The notes beneath the pieces are model-generated. The model did not search any database, was not told where the DNA came from, and saw only the letters and a program-made list of their open reading frames with translations. Of a DNA stretch of 64,000 nt, positions 1 through 12,030 are shown in pieces; the first letter of the stretch is position 1; each line of letters opens with the position of its first letter. Both the position numbers and the translations under genes were made by a program. Origin of the DNA: Muscardinus avellanarius (taxonomy: Eukaryota > Chordata > Mammalia > Rodentia > Gliridae); assembly GCA_963383645.1 (NCBI GenBank), contig OY726572.1:66588738-66652737 (forward strand). Direction: 5' to 3'.

Positions 1-1884
1 ACTAAGGAGCCCCACAATTCTTTACCCCTCCTGAGAGGAGCCACTGATACCTCTGAGGCCCAGAGAAGCAGGGATTCCTCACCATGACCTGGGGAGGCCT
101 GAGGTCCTCCTCCAGCCAGAGTGGGCATTGGAAAGCTCACAGGGAGGCAGGGCTGTCATCAACATACTGTTCACGTCAGTGGTTCCTGGATGCTGTTTAG
201 CAAGCAGTCTCCAAAGCCAATCACAGCACCATGCAGAAGTTACCATGAGCATCTGCTCCATGGGGTTGCTGAGAAAGAGACCTTTTCTTGGGAGGAGTCA
301 TCAGCAAAAAAAGGAGTCATGTCCAAGTTGATGTTTTCACACAATAGTTTCTGCAAGGGGAGTGGTAAGCAATGCTGGGAAAAGGAGAGGCCACTTGGAT
401 TCAAGTATCTCAAGAAATCTGCCTGATCTCCTAAAGGTCAGCTTTATCTCATGCTTTCACTGCTACTAGGGTCTCCGGTTAAGATGCAAAATTCTAAGCA
501 GCTCATAAGAAGCAAGATGGTAATATCCGATGTCTATATCCCCAGCCTCATCTGAGATACTGCATCCCATCCTGTGGGTTGCTGAACTGGGATGCTTAGA
601 CTGATTCCTCTGTCCTGGGGCTGCCACACTTAGGGAAGTAATCAGATGCAAAGCGCCTAGCCCAGGGTGTTTCACAGGCATAGCACTGCTGTAATGGGTC
701 CCATTGATGGTGGGGAGGAAGATTTTGGAGTCATGAGGTCTTCTTGGCATCTCCAAAACCATGCTCCAAAGAGAAAGAATTGGAAGAAAGAACAGGAAAA
801 GGGGGAACGACTGTACTTTTTGTTGATATGCTTCTAATTTGGAGATACTGGCAAGGGTCTGCGAGACAGCATGGCAGGGCCAGTGCAGCACTGGCCGGGG
901 CCAGGAGCCTGGGGTCTGGAAACCAGCGGCTGGGCTGCAGCCTCGGGGCCTGCCGCCTCCTTCCTCTGCCTCCATTTCCCCTCTGCACACCAAGGGGCCA
1001 AGGGGGAGCACCCCAGGCCGGCTCCCGCCCAGCGCTGCAAGTCTGGGATTCTATTTAAGAACACGCAGCCCATCTGGTTCCCATTGAGGAGGCTGCATTT
1101 TCTCAAGTGCCGCCTCCCCCTCCCCTGCAATCCACAGATTCCCACCATGTGACTCCATCTTCTCCCAATGGTGTTCTGTTTTATGGCTTGTTGTTCTGTG
1201 TGCGTGATTTGAGTTTGGGGACTTTTTTTATCCCCCCCACACAGATTCCCCTCCCTCTTCCAGAAAACGTGGAGCCTGAACTTTTGACTGCCTCCAACCC
1301 TCAGGGGGATGGCGCTGAGGACAGAGGGCAGGGGGAGATGGATGTCTGCGCTGTCTCCTATGATTCTCGGCTCCTTCATTTGTTTTTTCTCTGTTTGAAG
1401 CGCTTGGTCCCGATGGCCCGGCACATGAATCAGTGAGAGCCGAGGCCAGAGAGGAGGCTGGGGAGAAAGAATCAGTTCAGTTCAACAGTTCAACCAGCTT
1501 TTATTGAGCCACCGGGCCTGTGCGTGCTGGAGCTGCAGAGGGGAGAGGCTGGGCTCAGGGCTGAAGGAGGCCGCCTGGGAAAGAGAGGCTGGGCTGAAAT
1601 AACCCAGCCCCAGGCTGAGCCCTGGCATGGGCCTGCTCAGAGGGAGATGTGAACTCCACCACGGCAGGCAGGCCACAGAGAAACCTCCCTGAAAGATGTG
1701 CTCCCCAGATATCCTGCACCCAAGTATTTAGCAGGTCTCTGATTGGCACCAGGCCCTGGTGTTCATAGAAGGAGTTTACGGTCCTGAGGAAGAGAAAGAA
1801 AGACATCAGACAACAGCACACATGCACACACATATACACTTATCAAGTGTGAAATGCTAAGAGAAGTTCTAAAGGACTGTCATT
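1..1884. other. Unique GC-rich intergenic or intronic DNA
   Basis: No gene or recognisable repeat was found. Several long frames (for example 466-1011 and 834-1424 on the minus strand) overlap one another on both strands, as expected by chance in GC-rich DNA. The block at about 1030-1440 is non-repetitive, with C/T-rich stretches, and could be conserved regulatory DNA. That cannot be judged from one sequence. Confidence 0.5.
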
Positions 1885-1900
1885 TAAACCAGCTGATCCT

Positions 1901-2116
1901 GCTGGGCGTGGTGGTGCACGCTTGTAATCCCCACACTTGGGAGGCTGAGACAGGAGATCGCACAGGTTTGAAGCCAGCCTCAGCTACTGAGTGAGGCTCT
2001 TAGCAACTTAGTGAGGCCCTGTTTCCAAATAAAATATAAAATAGGTCTAGGAGTATAAAGGGGGTAGAAAGCCTCTGGGTTCCACCCCCAGTACCACAAA
2101 AAAATAAAAAAAGAAA
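1901..2116 (+). mobile_element. B1-dID-type dimeric SINE
   Basis: The left half starts gctgggcgtggtggtgcacg (B1/7SL-like). The right half ends in the ID-like phrase 'cacccccagtaccac' and an A-rich tail. A 16-bp perfect target-site duplication (taaaccagctgatcct) lies at 1885-1900 and 2117-2132, so both ends of the insertion are exact. Confidence 0.93.
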
Positions 2117-2288
2117 TAAACCAGCTGATCCTGAAGGAAGTGGCATCTAAGCAAGATTGAAAGCAAGAGGAGTCAGGAGGGAAAGAGTGCTCCTGAGGGG
2201 GAAGGCAGTGCTCCTGGGGAAGCAGAATGTATACACGAAAGGCCTGACACCTGAAAGGGCCCAACACCTTCAGACAACTGAAGAGCAA

Positions 2289-2311
2289 GGTGGTGGTGGT
2301 GGTGGTGGTGT
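2289..2311. repeat. (GGT)n microsatellite
   Basis: Uninterrupted run of about seven GGT triplets in GC-rich unique sequence. Translated frames through it are low-complexity artefacts. Confidence 0.9.
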
Positions 2312-2384
2312 GGGAGGGCGGGACAACTTGGACTATGGGGGTACAAACAAAACAAGCCAGGAGAGGGCAGCGGGGCACAGGAAC

Positions 2385-2640
2385 CTGGGCCAGGGTGAGG
2401 CCAGAACTCAGGTGAGGCCAGAGTCAAGGGTCGTTCTGAGGTCAAGATTCAGGGTCAGCCTGGAGCTAGGCTTAGTGCTCAGGCTCCGGCAAGAGGCTGT
2501 GTCAAGCTGTGGCCAGGGCTGGGTCTTTGATGCCAGAATTAGGGGTTGGTCTGTGGCCAGGGTTAGAGTCAGTCTGGATCCAGGGCCAGAGTCATTCTGA
2601 GGGCAAGTGAGGGGTCAGCCTGAGGACAGTGTTAGGATCA
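2385..2640. repeat. Degenerate minisatellite-like tract
   Basis: Variants of the words 'gtcagcctgag', 'gtggccagggtt' and 'ggccagagtcattctgag' recur about every 24-30 bp for roughly 250 bp. The units are too diverged for a clean consensus by eye, so this reads as an old tandem array. Confidence 0.55.
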
Positions 2641-2830
2641 GTCATTCATTAAATATTCATTGAGCATCTCCCTGGCCGACTCCCTGGGAGTCTGATGATG
2701 GCCCTGACAGCATCTCTGCCCTCCCAGAACTTGGGTTGGATGGGGAAAATAATCCTTAAACAAGGAATTGCCTGACTAGTTCATCAATTCCTGTTGAGTG
2801 CTATGGAGAAAATGCCAGGTGCCCTGAGCC
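2640..2830 (+). repeat. Ancient mammal-wide repeat fragment, family not assigned
   Basis: The segment begins 'tcattcattaaatattcattgagca', runs on to a 'ctctgccctcccagaacttg' phrase and ends near 'gtgctatggagaaaat'. This order is familiar from very old mammalian interspersed repeats, but I cannot name the family with certainty. Confidence 0.45.
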
Positions 2831-3663
2831 CTCGGAGTAGGGTTACGATGGCCGCATAGCAAATGACCCCAGCACTTTGCAACTTCAGACAACCATCCAT
2901 TGGGCTCCCTGATTCTGTGGATGGCAACTAGAAAGTCCACAGAGGGATGACTCGCCTTTGCTGTCTGCTGCTTGAGCCAGGTGGACCCAAAGGCTGGGGC
3001 TGGGCTGGGGTTCTCTGCCCATGAACTCATGTACTTGACATCAGGGCCAAAACCTACCACTACTCTAAGTGGCTCGGCTTCCTCAAACCATGGCAGCCTC
3101 AAGGCAATGAATGTTAACCCAAAACAAGGGAGGGGGAGTTGGACTTCACAGGCTGGGTCAGGGCACATGGGTCAGAGGTCGCTGGACATCTTTGGAAATA
3201 CTGTCTTCTACAGGTACCAGCAGAGGACAGGTCATTGTGGGTGGTGCTCAGGGGTCTGTTCCTGAACAGGGAAAGACAGGAAGAGATTTTGCTTCCGGAG
3301 TGACTGTTGTTCAGAAGAGCGGATCCCTTAGCTAGGTAGCCCCAAGCCTGGGGGACACAGTGGGAGTAGGATGGGGAATCCAGGAGCCATGAAGTTCCGT
3401 AACTAAGCCGGTTCCCCACACTTCCTTCTTGGGCAATAGAGTGACAATTTCCCAGGTCATGGCTCCCATTCCTTTTGCTAGAGTCAGTTTCCCCTTTATG
3501 AAAAGGAGCTTACATTTTCCTGGCCAGAGCAGGTTGTCAGCCGGCATAGTCCAAACAAGTTGGAGTTCTCTGAAGCTTGAGGAACTGACAGGCCTAATTT
3601 TGATGGATGCCACATTTTAAAAGCCTTACAAGTAAGTGGTCATAGTTAATAACATTTCTGCTG

Positions 3664-3870
3664 AGCTGGGTGTGGTGACACACCCCTGTAATCCCAGTAC
3701 TTGGAAGACTGAGACAAAAGGATTGAAGGTTCAAAGCCAGCCTTAGCAACTTAGCAAGGCCCTCTGCAACTTTGTGAGACTGTTTCGAACTTAAAGAAGT
3801 GGTTGGGGGAGTGTTGCTCAGAGGTAGAACACCCCTGGGTTTAATCCCCAATACAAAAACAGAAACAAAC
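3664..3870 (+). mobile_element. B1-dID-type SINE, older copy
   Basis: The left half begins gctgggtgtggtgacacacc. The right half carries 'tgttgctcagaggtagaaca' and 'gggtttaatccccaatac' followed by an A-rich tail. Several substitutions from the younger copies in this window point to an older insertion. Confidence 0.87.
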
Positions 3871-5261
3871 TGTTTGATGAATCAAGTTCCTCATGAAATA
3901 CCAGGGCTTTTCCTGCCTTCATGGAATCCTATACTGAGGTCTTTTCTGAAATTCTTCCAAAGAAGAGCTTGTAAAATTAAGAATTTCCCCTACTTTAGGT
4001 TTTTTGAAAACGCAGACTTGCATTGACTTGATTTGGGGCAAGTGGAGGCTCCAGGCTCTGATCAGACTTTTCCTTTGCTCATGCCGGTCTTTCTCTGCCA
4101 GCTGGAGCTCTGTCTTCTGTCCTGGGGGCATGCGAGGAAAAGGAATGGGCTCCCACAGCAGCGAGGATGAGGGTTTAAGTCAGAATTGAACGGAGCCTGA
4201 GTTATGTGGGTCTCTAGGAAAAATACAAACGGCTGAAGCAGGCACCAACCTGGAGATGGATCGTGGCAAATGGGGTCAACGCAGCCACGGGGGCTCCTTT
4301 ACATGGAGGGTGGAAAGGACCTGGTACCTGGCACTGCTCACGCTTTGGCCATTGCTTCCTGAGTGGCCTCTCTCCCGCCCAGTTTCCTGGCCTCACTGAG
4401 TGGCCTCATTGAAGTCCATCCCACAGCCCTGGGGCTCTGACCCCAGTGACACCCCACTACTACCTCCACTTCCTTGGCAATGAGTGGAGCCTACAGCAGC
4501 TCCAGCAAGACCCCCTTCCTCACTGGCCTGGGGAAACTCCTTGAACTCGGCCCCAGGGCCGGGGTCAGGGGGAAGCATGGTCCAGACGACCTCATGTTGG
4601 GCTCTTGCCCTGCCATTCATCCCTCGGCAGCTGGTGACTCACCTGGCGGGGGCATTTGAAAACTAAAAATCTTATGAGGCCCTTCCCTCCCAAGGCTCCA
4701 AGAGTAGGCCTTTGGCAGCTCTTAACCTCCTTTCCCAGGACCCAGAATGAAAGGCTAGATGTTTCCAGACAGGCTGATCATTCCCCCTAGAGGCAGATAC
4801 TGCATCTTGTCTTCTTGGCCCTTCTCTGAGCCAGGACCTCAGGACCCTCTATCCAACCTGGCTGTGTGGTGGTAACTAGGCTCCTTGACTTCGCTGGTCA
4901 TCTCTGCATCTCCTCTCTCTGATCCCTCTGCTCTATCTCAGTCCATCCCTCCACAGCTGAACTGTCAGTCTCACTTCCCAAAGCCTCACACTTCTCAGCC
5001 TGGGGCCTCTGGCTGCATTTAGAAGAGCACTTCAGCAAAGCATTTCTCACTCTGAATATTCATGAGCTTTCCCACATTTTCCAGCCCTCTTGCAGTGAGG
5101 CAGGGCCTAGTAACCAGTGCTGATCAATAATTACTTCTTGGCTGAGCCTAGAAGAGCAGGTGAGGATTTTCCAAGTCTCTCTTCTCTTGACGCCTGGTGG
5201 GGGTGAACAAGGAGACCTCAGATTACACACCTCTACTCTCCAGCGCAGTAACAACCGGCCA
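3871..5261. other. Unique sequence without identified features
   Basis: Mixed composition, no repeat recognised, only short overlapping frames on both strands. I see nothing to support a gene. Confidence 0.5.
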
Positions 5262-5424
5262 CTTGTGGCAATTCAACTGAAATTAAATACAATTTAAATT
5301 TCCATCCCTTGGTCACATCAACCACACTTCAATTTCTCAGTAGCCACGTGTGACTATTCACCGCTCATACAACACATAGAGCCAGAATGCCTCCATCACT
5401 GTAGCAAGTTCTGCTGGACAGCGC
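5262..5424. mobile_element. Ancient DNA-transposon remnant, family not assigned
   Basis: The 'gccacttgtggcaattcaac' and 'gtagccacgtgtgactattc' phrases and the end 'gttctgctggacagcgc' follow the order of an old non-autonomous DNA transposon common in mammals, with the AT-rich centre (aattaaatacaatttaaatt). I recognise the pattern but not the family name. Confidence 0.5.
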
Positions 5425-5571
5425 CCCTCCAGATGGTGAAGCTGCAAGATGCCGGATCATCCTCAGCCTGGTCCTCAAGCAAGTGGACAGCACACAGCTG
5501 GCACGGGCAAGAAATGAAGTTGCAGTGTGTGCAGCCCCTGAGGGTTCAGAGTGGAGCCATTGCTTTCTGCA

Positions 5572-5725
5572 GGGCCCAGCCTACCCTGACCAGCTCAGCC
5601 TGCAAGAACTAGGCAGAGAACAAAAACTCCTTGATAAGTGCCACGTGCAATCCATGCAGTACCGGCTCAACACCTTGCTGGCCAAGCAGGAGCAGATGGC
5701 TGAAAAGAGGTCCCGGGGGAGCTGA
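5572..5725 (+). other. Possible coding block (terminal-exon-like), unidentified
   Basis: A 51-codon stretch ends in TGA at 5723-5725. Its composition looks like real protein: a charged, Leu/Gln/Glu-rich, amphipathic segment (…LLDKCHVQSMQYRLNTLL…) ending in EKRSRGS. It is preceded directly by 'ttgctttctgcag', a plausible splice acceptor. The same frame stays open upstream to an ATG at 5483. I do not recognise the protein. No polyadenylation signal is seen within about 450 bp downstream. It could be an exon, a pseudogene scrap or chance. Confidence 0.22.
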
Positions 5726-6379
5726 AACTAACTAGGAATGGGCCTTGGGAAATGGGCAAGTTCACATATGCTTGTGGGTTTCCACCTACGAGATGTTTTG
5801 GCTGCCCCGGGGAAAGCTGAGATGGGCCAAGGAGAAGGGCAGACATTCCCACAGGAGTATTTGGATGGGCAAGACACGGGAGCCAAAGTGTTGGTGAGAA
5901 CAGGAAAGGACTGGGCTGTGGCATTTTCCTTGGGATCGAAAGGAAACCTTAGGAGATAAGTCCGATGGGAATTGAGAGGCGAGTTTCTCTGATCGTCTCC
6001 ACCCAGAGTTGTCTAAGGGCAGAGAGCAGAATGAAGGATGAACTAATGTCATCATTACTGATAGCAAAGGGTGGAGTGATCTTGGGAATGGCAGGCTGGA
6101 ATCCAAAGACTGTGATTGCAGAGCTTGACCGGGAACTGACAGGCAGTATTTTCCGATGGAATGATCAGTTAATTGGTGATTAATGCACATCAGAAGCTAG
6201 TTAACACCAGAGCTCCTCCCTTCTGAGTTCCAGGGCCAATTTTCCAACACTCCTCTAAGTGTCCTCTTAACACTCCAACCTCAGCCTGGCCAGAGGGATT
6301 CACACATCCCTCTTCCCACAACCTGGCACCAAGTGCCCCAGAAATCCAAGTGTGTGGCCACAGCCCTGAATCCTGTAAG

Positions 6380-6381
<2 letters not shown>

Positions 6382-6423
<42 letters not shown>
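6382..6423. repeat. (CA)n microsatellite
   Basis: About 20 uninterrupted CA units, followed by an imperfect CACA-rich stretch. It is probably length-polymorphic. Confidence 0.97.
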
Positions 6424-6424
<1 letters not shown>

Positions 6425-6524
6425 ACGCTCACTCACACACAGCAGTGCCTACTCCTGCCCCAAGCTCTCTGGTCCCCTAGACCACAACAACTTCAGCACG
6501 ACCGCCTGCCTCCTGCCTCCACTC

Positions 6525-6690
6525 CTCTAGCCCAGCCTGCATCACAGCACCAAGCAGGATTCCTAATATCTACCCGGGTCACACCTCTGCCCGAAGCCTG
6601 CAGCAGACCTCCTCCTCAGCACGGAATTCAAAACCTACTAGCTGAACCCAGCGTGTGCCAAACCTGATTTCTTACTACTCCTTAAAAAAA
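6525..6690 (+). mobile_element. L2-like LINE fragment
   Basis: The word order 'cagcaccaagcaggattcct', 'gggtcacacctctgcccgaag', 'cctgcagcagacctcctcc', 'cacggaattcaaaacctact' matches the old L2 segment whose usual phrases concern 'cactcccctgcttaaaaccctccag' and 'taaaatccaaactcctta'. It is highly diverged. Confidence 0.5.
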
Positions 6691-7044
6691 AAAAAAAAAT
6701 TCCACCCCAAACAGACATCCTCATCACTGCCCTGCTCCTAGCCCTCCTGTGGGCTACCAATCCCTCCACTGGTGGTTCCCAGGCCTTATTGGTTCACCTT
6801 TCACTTCCTGCCATTGTGAAGACTTTCAAAGGGGCAGACAGGGGGACTGAAGGCTGGGACTCCCTTCTCTACTTACTGGCTCTGTGACTTTGTGAAAATC
6901 ACATAACCTCTCTGAAGCTCACTTTTCTCTTCTTCTACGGGAAGGTAACGTAAACTTCACAGAGGAGCTTATGTCTGGACAATCACTATATAGACCTTAA
7001 AGTAATACACAGATGGCAGTATGTGTTTTACTTCTGATCCTTTT

Positions 7045-7233
7045 TCTGAACCCAGGGACATTCTACCTCCGAGATACACCCCCAGCCCTATTTTTTATTC
7101 TTTCTTTTTGAAACAGGGTCTCACTGAGTTGCAAAGGGCCTCACTAAGTAGCTGAGGCTGTCTGCAAACCATGATCCTCCTATCTCAGCCTCCCAAATGC
7201 TGGGATTACAAGCATGCACCACCATGCCTAGCT
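7045..7233 (-). mobile_element. B1-dID-type SINE
   Basis: In plus-strand order: ID-like end (acccagggacattctacctc), middle (gaaacagggtctcactgagt), B1-like head (tgggattacaagcatgcacc). The order is reversed, so the element lies on the minus strand. Confidence 0.87.
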
Positions 7234-7696
7234 TTTTTTTTTTTTAAGGCTATTTTTTAGTGCGGTTTTAGGTTTGCACAAAGTTAGAGGAAAATACAGA
7301 AATTTCCCACTTCCCCCTAGTACCACACATGCATAACCTCCTGCGCTATCGAGTGTACATTTGCTACTAGTGATGACCCTCCTTTGACACACCATACTCG
7401 GCCAAAGTTCACAGTTAAGATTAAAGCTTATTTTTAGTGTTGTCTATTCTAGAGATTTGGACAAATATATAATAACACATTCACCATTATAGAATCATAC
7501 ATAATATTTTCACTGCTCTAAAAATTCTCTGGCTCAGCCTATTCATCGCTCTCTTTGGTCCCACTCACTTCTTTTTAGCACTAGGTAATATTCCATTAAC
7601 TGGATGTGTCACTGTTTATTTATCAATTCACTTACCTAGACATCTTGGTTGCTTCCAAGTTTGTTATGAATAAAGCTGCTATAAAATCCATAAGCA

Positions 7697-7918
7697 GATC
7701 CGGGGGTGATGGCACACGCTTGTAATCCCAGCATTTGGGAGGCTGAGACAGGAGGGTCATGGTTCAAGGACAGCCTCAGCTACTTAGGCCCTTTGCAACT
7801 CAGTGAGACCCTGTTTCAAAATAAAGAATAAAAAATAGGACTGGGGGTGTAGCCTAATGGAGAATGGGGCTACAGCCCCATTGGGGTTCCATCCCCAATA
7901 CCACACACACACAAAAAG
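7697..7918 (+). mobile_element. B1-dID-type SINE inside the old L1
   Basis: Head 'gggggtgatggcacacgctt', middle 'gaccctgtttcaaaataaag', tail 'ttccatccccaataccacac' with a CA/A-rich tail. 'aaatccata' flanks both sides (near 7685 and 7920), consistent with a short target duplication. Confidence 0.9.
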
Positions 7919-8060
7919 AAAAATCCATATGGAAGCTTTTATATGGATATGTTTTCAACTCATTTGGGTAAATACCAAAGAGTATGATTGCTGGATTTTA
8001 TACTGAGTATGTTAACTTTGCAAGCCCCTGCCAAACAGTCTTCCAAAGTAGCTATACTAA

Positions 8061-8253
8061 GCTGAGTGTGCTTGCACACACTTGTAATCCCCGTACTTGG
8101 GAGACTAAGAGAGGAAAATCACAGGTTCACGGCCAGCCTCAGCAAGTTAGTGAGGCCTATTTTAAAATTAAAATAATAGGGCTGGGTGTAATTTGGACGT
8201 AGAATGCCCCTGAGGTCAATCCCCAATACTGCAAAAAAAAAAAAAAAAAAAGG
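8061..8253 (+). mobile_element. B1-dID-type SINE inside the old L1
   Basis: Head 'gctgagtgtgcttgcacaca', right half 'gggctgggtgtaatttggac', end 'ggtcaatccccaatactgc', then a pure A tail of about 19 nt. The L1 sequence resumes at 'ggtggctctactaatttaca'. Confidence 0.9.
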
Positions 8254-8570
8254 TGGCTCTACTAATTTACATCCCCACCAGCAAGATAAGCGTTCCTGTT
8301 GCTCCACCTCCTTGCCAGCATTTGGTATTGTCAGTATTCTGGATTTTGGCCATTCCAGTAGGTGTGTAATAGTATCTCATTATTTCTATTTTGCATTTTC
8401 CCAATGGCATCTGATATGGGACATTGTTTCATATTTTCATTTGCTGTCTGTCTTCTTTAGTGAGGTGTCTGATTGGCCTACTTTTGAAATTGGGTTGCTT
8501 GTTTTCTTACTATTGTTTTTAATAGCTCTTTGTATATTTTAGATAATAGTACTTTATCAGATGTGTCTTT

Positions 8571-8800
8571 TTTTTTTTTTGGCGGTACTGGGGGTGGAAC
8601 CCAGGGGGCTTTCTACCTCCAGGCTATACTCCCAGACCTATTTTGTAGACTATTTGGAAACAGGGTCTCACTATGTTCCAAGAGCCTCACTAAGTAGCTG
8701 AGGCTGGCTTCGAACCTGTGCGCGATCCTCCTGTCTCAGCCTCCCAAGCGCGGCGGGGATTACAAGCGTGCGCCACCACGCCCGGCATTATTTTCTTTTT
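8571..8800 (-). mobile_element. B1-dID-type SINE with clear target duplication
   Basis: The minus-strand element ends in plus-strand poly-T and starts in 'gcgccaccacgcccggc'. The target duplication 'cagatgtgtcttt' occurs at 8558-8570 and again from 8802. The CpG-rich head suggests a fairly young copy. Confidence 0.94.
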
Positions 8801-11008
8801 TCAGATGTGTCTTTTAAAAATGTTTTCTCTTTGTCTGTCGCTTGTCTTCTCATTCTCTTGACATTGTTTTTCACAGAAGTTTTAAATTTTAATGAAATTA
8901 AATGCTAGCTTAACAATTATTTCCTCAGGGTTTATGCCTTTGATATTATATATAAAAATTTATTACATGTCCAAGGCCATTTAGGTTTTCTCCTATGTTA
9001 TCTTCTAGGAGTTTCGTAATTTTGCATTTTACATACAGATCTAAGGTTCATTTTTAGTTTATTTTGTGAAGAATATAAGCTCTTTGCCTACAATCTTTTT
9101 TTCATATGGATGTCCAGTTATTCCAGTACCATCAACTGTTGAAAACTATTTTTGTTTGGTCATATTGCCTTAGCTCCTTTATCAAAAATCAGTTGATTAT
9201 ACTTATGTGGATCTATTTTCCATCTCTCCATTCCATTCCACTGATCTGTTTAATACCAAGCATTTTATCAAATGCTTTTTTGTATGTATAATCATATGAC
9301 ATAATGGATCACTTTACTTGACTGTCCCATGTTGATTTTGCCATACATATCTAGAATAAATTTCACTTGGTGCTGGTGTATTCATTCATAGGCAGATTTG
9401 CCTATTCTTTTTTAATAATTTGGTATCTAGATTACTATACTTTTATGGTAAGTCTTGAAGTTGGTTAGTGACTTTGTTCCTCTTAAACATCATGTTTTCT
9501 ATGGTGGATCTTGTATTTTTCTATATATAATTTAGAATCAATTTATCCATACCCACAAATTAGCTTATTGGGATTTTGATTGAGATTGCATTGACTCTAT
9601 AGATTAAGTTGAGAAGAACCTACATCTTGACAATATCGAGTTGTCCTGTTCCTGAACATGGGATGTCTCTCCGTTTACTTAGTTGTTATTTGATTTCCGT
9701 CTTCAAAGTTTTATAATTTTTCTCATATAGATTTTTAATATATTTTATTAGACATCCCCTTTTCAGTTTTTGTGGGAATGCAAATGAAGTTTTTAATTTC
9801 GAACATCACTTGTTTATTGCTGAAATACAGAAAAATAATTAACTTTTGTCTATTAACTTTGCAACTTTGCTATACTTGTTAGTTCTAAGAGTTTCTGTTT
9901 TGTTTTGTTTTGGGATTTTATATGTAGGTAATCATGTCATTCATGAACAAAATAGTTTTCTTTCTTCTCAATCTGTATATCATTTATTTCCTTTTCTTGT
10001 CTTATTGCATTAGCGAAGACTTCCAGCATGATTTTGAAAAGAAATTATGAGAGAAAACATCCTTGCCTTTTTTTCCTTATCTTAGTAAGAAAGCTTCAAG
10101 TTTCTCACCATTAGGAACAATGTTAGCTATAAGGATTTTTTATAGATGTTCTTTATGAAGTTGAGGAAGTTCTCCCCTGTTTTTACTTCACTGAAATTTT
10201 TCATCTCAGGGTGAATTGGTAGGGCACAGAAAGATCAATGTTTAGAGGGAAATTTACACTATTTAAGGCAAATACTCTAAAACAAGATAGATCTATAATC
10301 AATCATATAAGTTTCTACCTTAGAAAATTGGAAGAAAGAACAAATTAAATCCAAAATATATTAAAATTCTACTGAATTTTATCAAATGTTTTTTTCAGTA
10401 TGTATAATCATACAATATAATGGATCGCTTTACTTGACTGACCAGTACATATCTAGAATAAATTTCACTTGATGCTGGTATATAATTCTTTTCATATACT
10501 GTTGGAGTCTTTGCTAATATTTTGTTGAGGAATTTGACATCTGTGTTCATGAGAGATATTTGTTTATACTTTTCTTGCAAAGCTTTTATCTTGTTTTGGT
10601 ATTAGGGAAATGCTAGCAACATAAAATGAATTAGGAAACATTTCTCGGTTATCTTCTGCAAGAGATTGTAGAGAATTTGGTACAATTTCTTCTTTTAATA
10701 TTTGGTTAAATGCACCAGTGAATTAATCTATGTCTGGCGTTTTTTGTTTAGGAAAGTTATTAACTATTGATTCAATTCCTTTGAAATATAGAGAGACTAA
10801 TTTTTCTTTTATGAATTTTGGAAGACTGTGTCTTTCAAGAACTTGGTCCAATGTAACTACATTGTCAAATTTGTAGGCATAGCCTATTCATATTCCTTTA
10901 TTATCCTTTTATATCCATGAACTCTGTAGTGATGTCTGCTTTCTTATCTCTAACACTAGTAATTTGTGTCCTCTCTCTTTTATCTTAGCCTGGATAGAGG
11001 CTTATCAA

Positions 11009-11203
11009 AAAAATTTTTTGGTGATACTGGGGTTCCTGGAAGCCCTTCTACCTCCAGGCTACACTCCCAGACCTATTTTTATATTTTTATTTGGAAACAG
11101 GGTCTCCTAAGCCAACGCGCGCGGCTGACTTCGAACCTGCGCGATCCTCCTGTCTCCGCCTCCCAAGCGCAGGGATTACAAGCGTGCGCCACCACGCCCG
11201 GCT
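11009..11203 (-). mobile_element. Young B1-dID SINE (short-centre subfamily)
   Basis: Bounded by a 12-bp perfect duplication (gaggcttatcaa) at 10997-11008 and 11204-11215. It has the diagnostic 'ggttcctggaagcccttcta' 3' block and a shortened centre (aagccaacgcgcgcggctga in place of the longer gttgcaaagggcctcactaag-type centre). Many CpGs are retained, indicating recent insertion. Confidence 0.94.
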
Positions 11204-11846
11204 GAGGCTTATCAATTTTTACTGATCATTTGAGCCAGATTTTGGGTTTATTAATTTTCTTAATTGATTTCTGCTGTATTTTTGTTACTTTTTTTTTCTT
11301 CTGCTTACCTTGGATTTAATTTTCTCTTCTTTTTTTTTTTTTTCAGTTTCCAAAGGCAGAAACTTAAATCACTGATTATAGATCTAGCTTGTTTTCTAAG
11401 ATTTGCATTCAATATTACAAATTTCCTTCTAAGCATTGCTTTTGCTGAGCTCTACCCATTGTGATAAGTCATGTTTTCATTTTCACTTAAGTTCAAAATA
11501 TTTTAAATCTTCTTTTGTTATTTCTTTTTTTGACTAAGATGCTATTTAGAATACTGAGTTTTACCTCCAGAAATTTAACCAGGTGCTCACCAAAAATATT
11601 GCAGAACCAAAGCAAGCAGGCAAACAAAAACCCCTGAAACCTTTTCATGCTTCTACAGGAAGAGAGAAAAGGAACTATTTTGAAATGTACCTCACCATTC
11701 ATTTCACAGGAGAATCGGTTTAACCAGATCCTAACCTGATAAAATTCCCTCAGCCTACAGTTCTATTTCTGTGATTGACCATCACCCTTCTTGCAGGTCC
11801 TGACTCACAGTTGGTTTCCCAAGACTACACCAACAAATGGACCACA

Positions 11847-11863
11847 TACACACACACACACAC
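11847..11863. repeat. (CA)n microsatellite
   Basis: Short perfect CA run just upstream of an L2 3' fragment. Confidence 0.85.
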
Positions 11864-11879
11864 TTATTTCTTTTATGTC

Positions 11880-12030
11880 TATCTCACCTCTCAAATGTAA
11901 ACTCTGTCGCAGCAGGAACCAGGCCCATTTCATTCACTATTTAACCCTCAACGATGAGTCTGGTATGGAGTAGGTGTTCAATGGAAGATCTTAGGAATGA
12001 ATGACTGAGTGAATAAATGGATGAGAAAGA
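11880..12030 (+). mobile_element. L2 LINE 3'-end fragment
   Basis: 'tgtaaactctgtcgcagcagg', 'tctggtatggagtaggtgtt' and the terminal 'gaatgactgagtgaataaat' follow the familiar L2 3' order (a 'tagtaggtgctcaataaat' type end with GAATGA repeats). Strongly diverged, as expected for this old family. Confidence 0.7.

Larger units (their letters stand above)
7234..11500 (-). mobile_element. Old L1 LINE, antisense, interrupted by four SINEs
   Basis: About 3.4 kb of L1 remains once the SINEs are removed. On the plus strand it reads as the complement of L1 3' and ORF2 sequence. 'ggtaatattccattaactgg' and 'gaataaagctgctat' come from near the 3' end. 'ctttatcaaaaatcagttga', 'attgggattttgattgagat' and 'ggtctaa'-type phrases come from ORF2 further 5'. 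No long frame survives. SINEs at 7697-7918, 8061-8253, 8571-8800 and 11009-11203 split it, and the L1 words resume after each. Confidence 0.85.

Noticed and set aside
466..1424. Minus-strand frames of 181 and 196 codons
   Set aside because: Mutually overlapping in two frames, with equally open frames on the plus strand; no domain seen.
6333..6667. His-Thr repeat protein across the CA tract
   Set aside because: Translation of a dinucleotide repeat plus an L2-like remnant.
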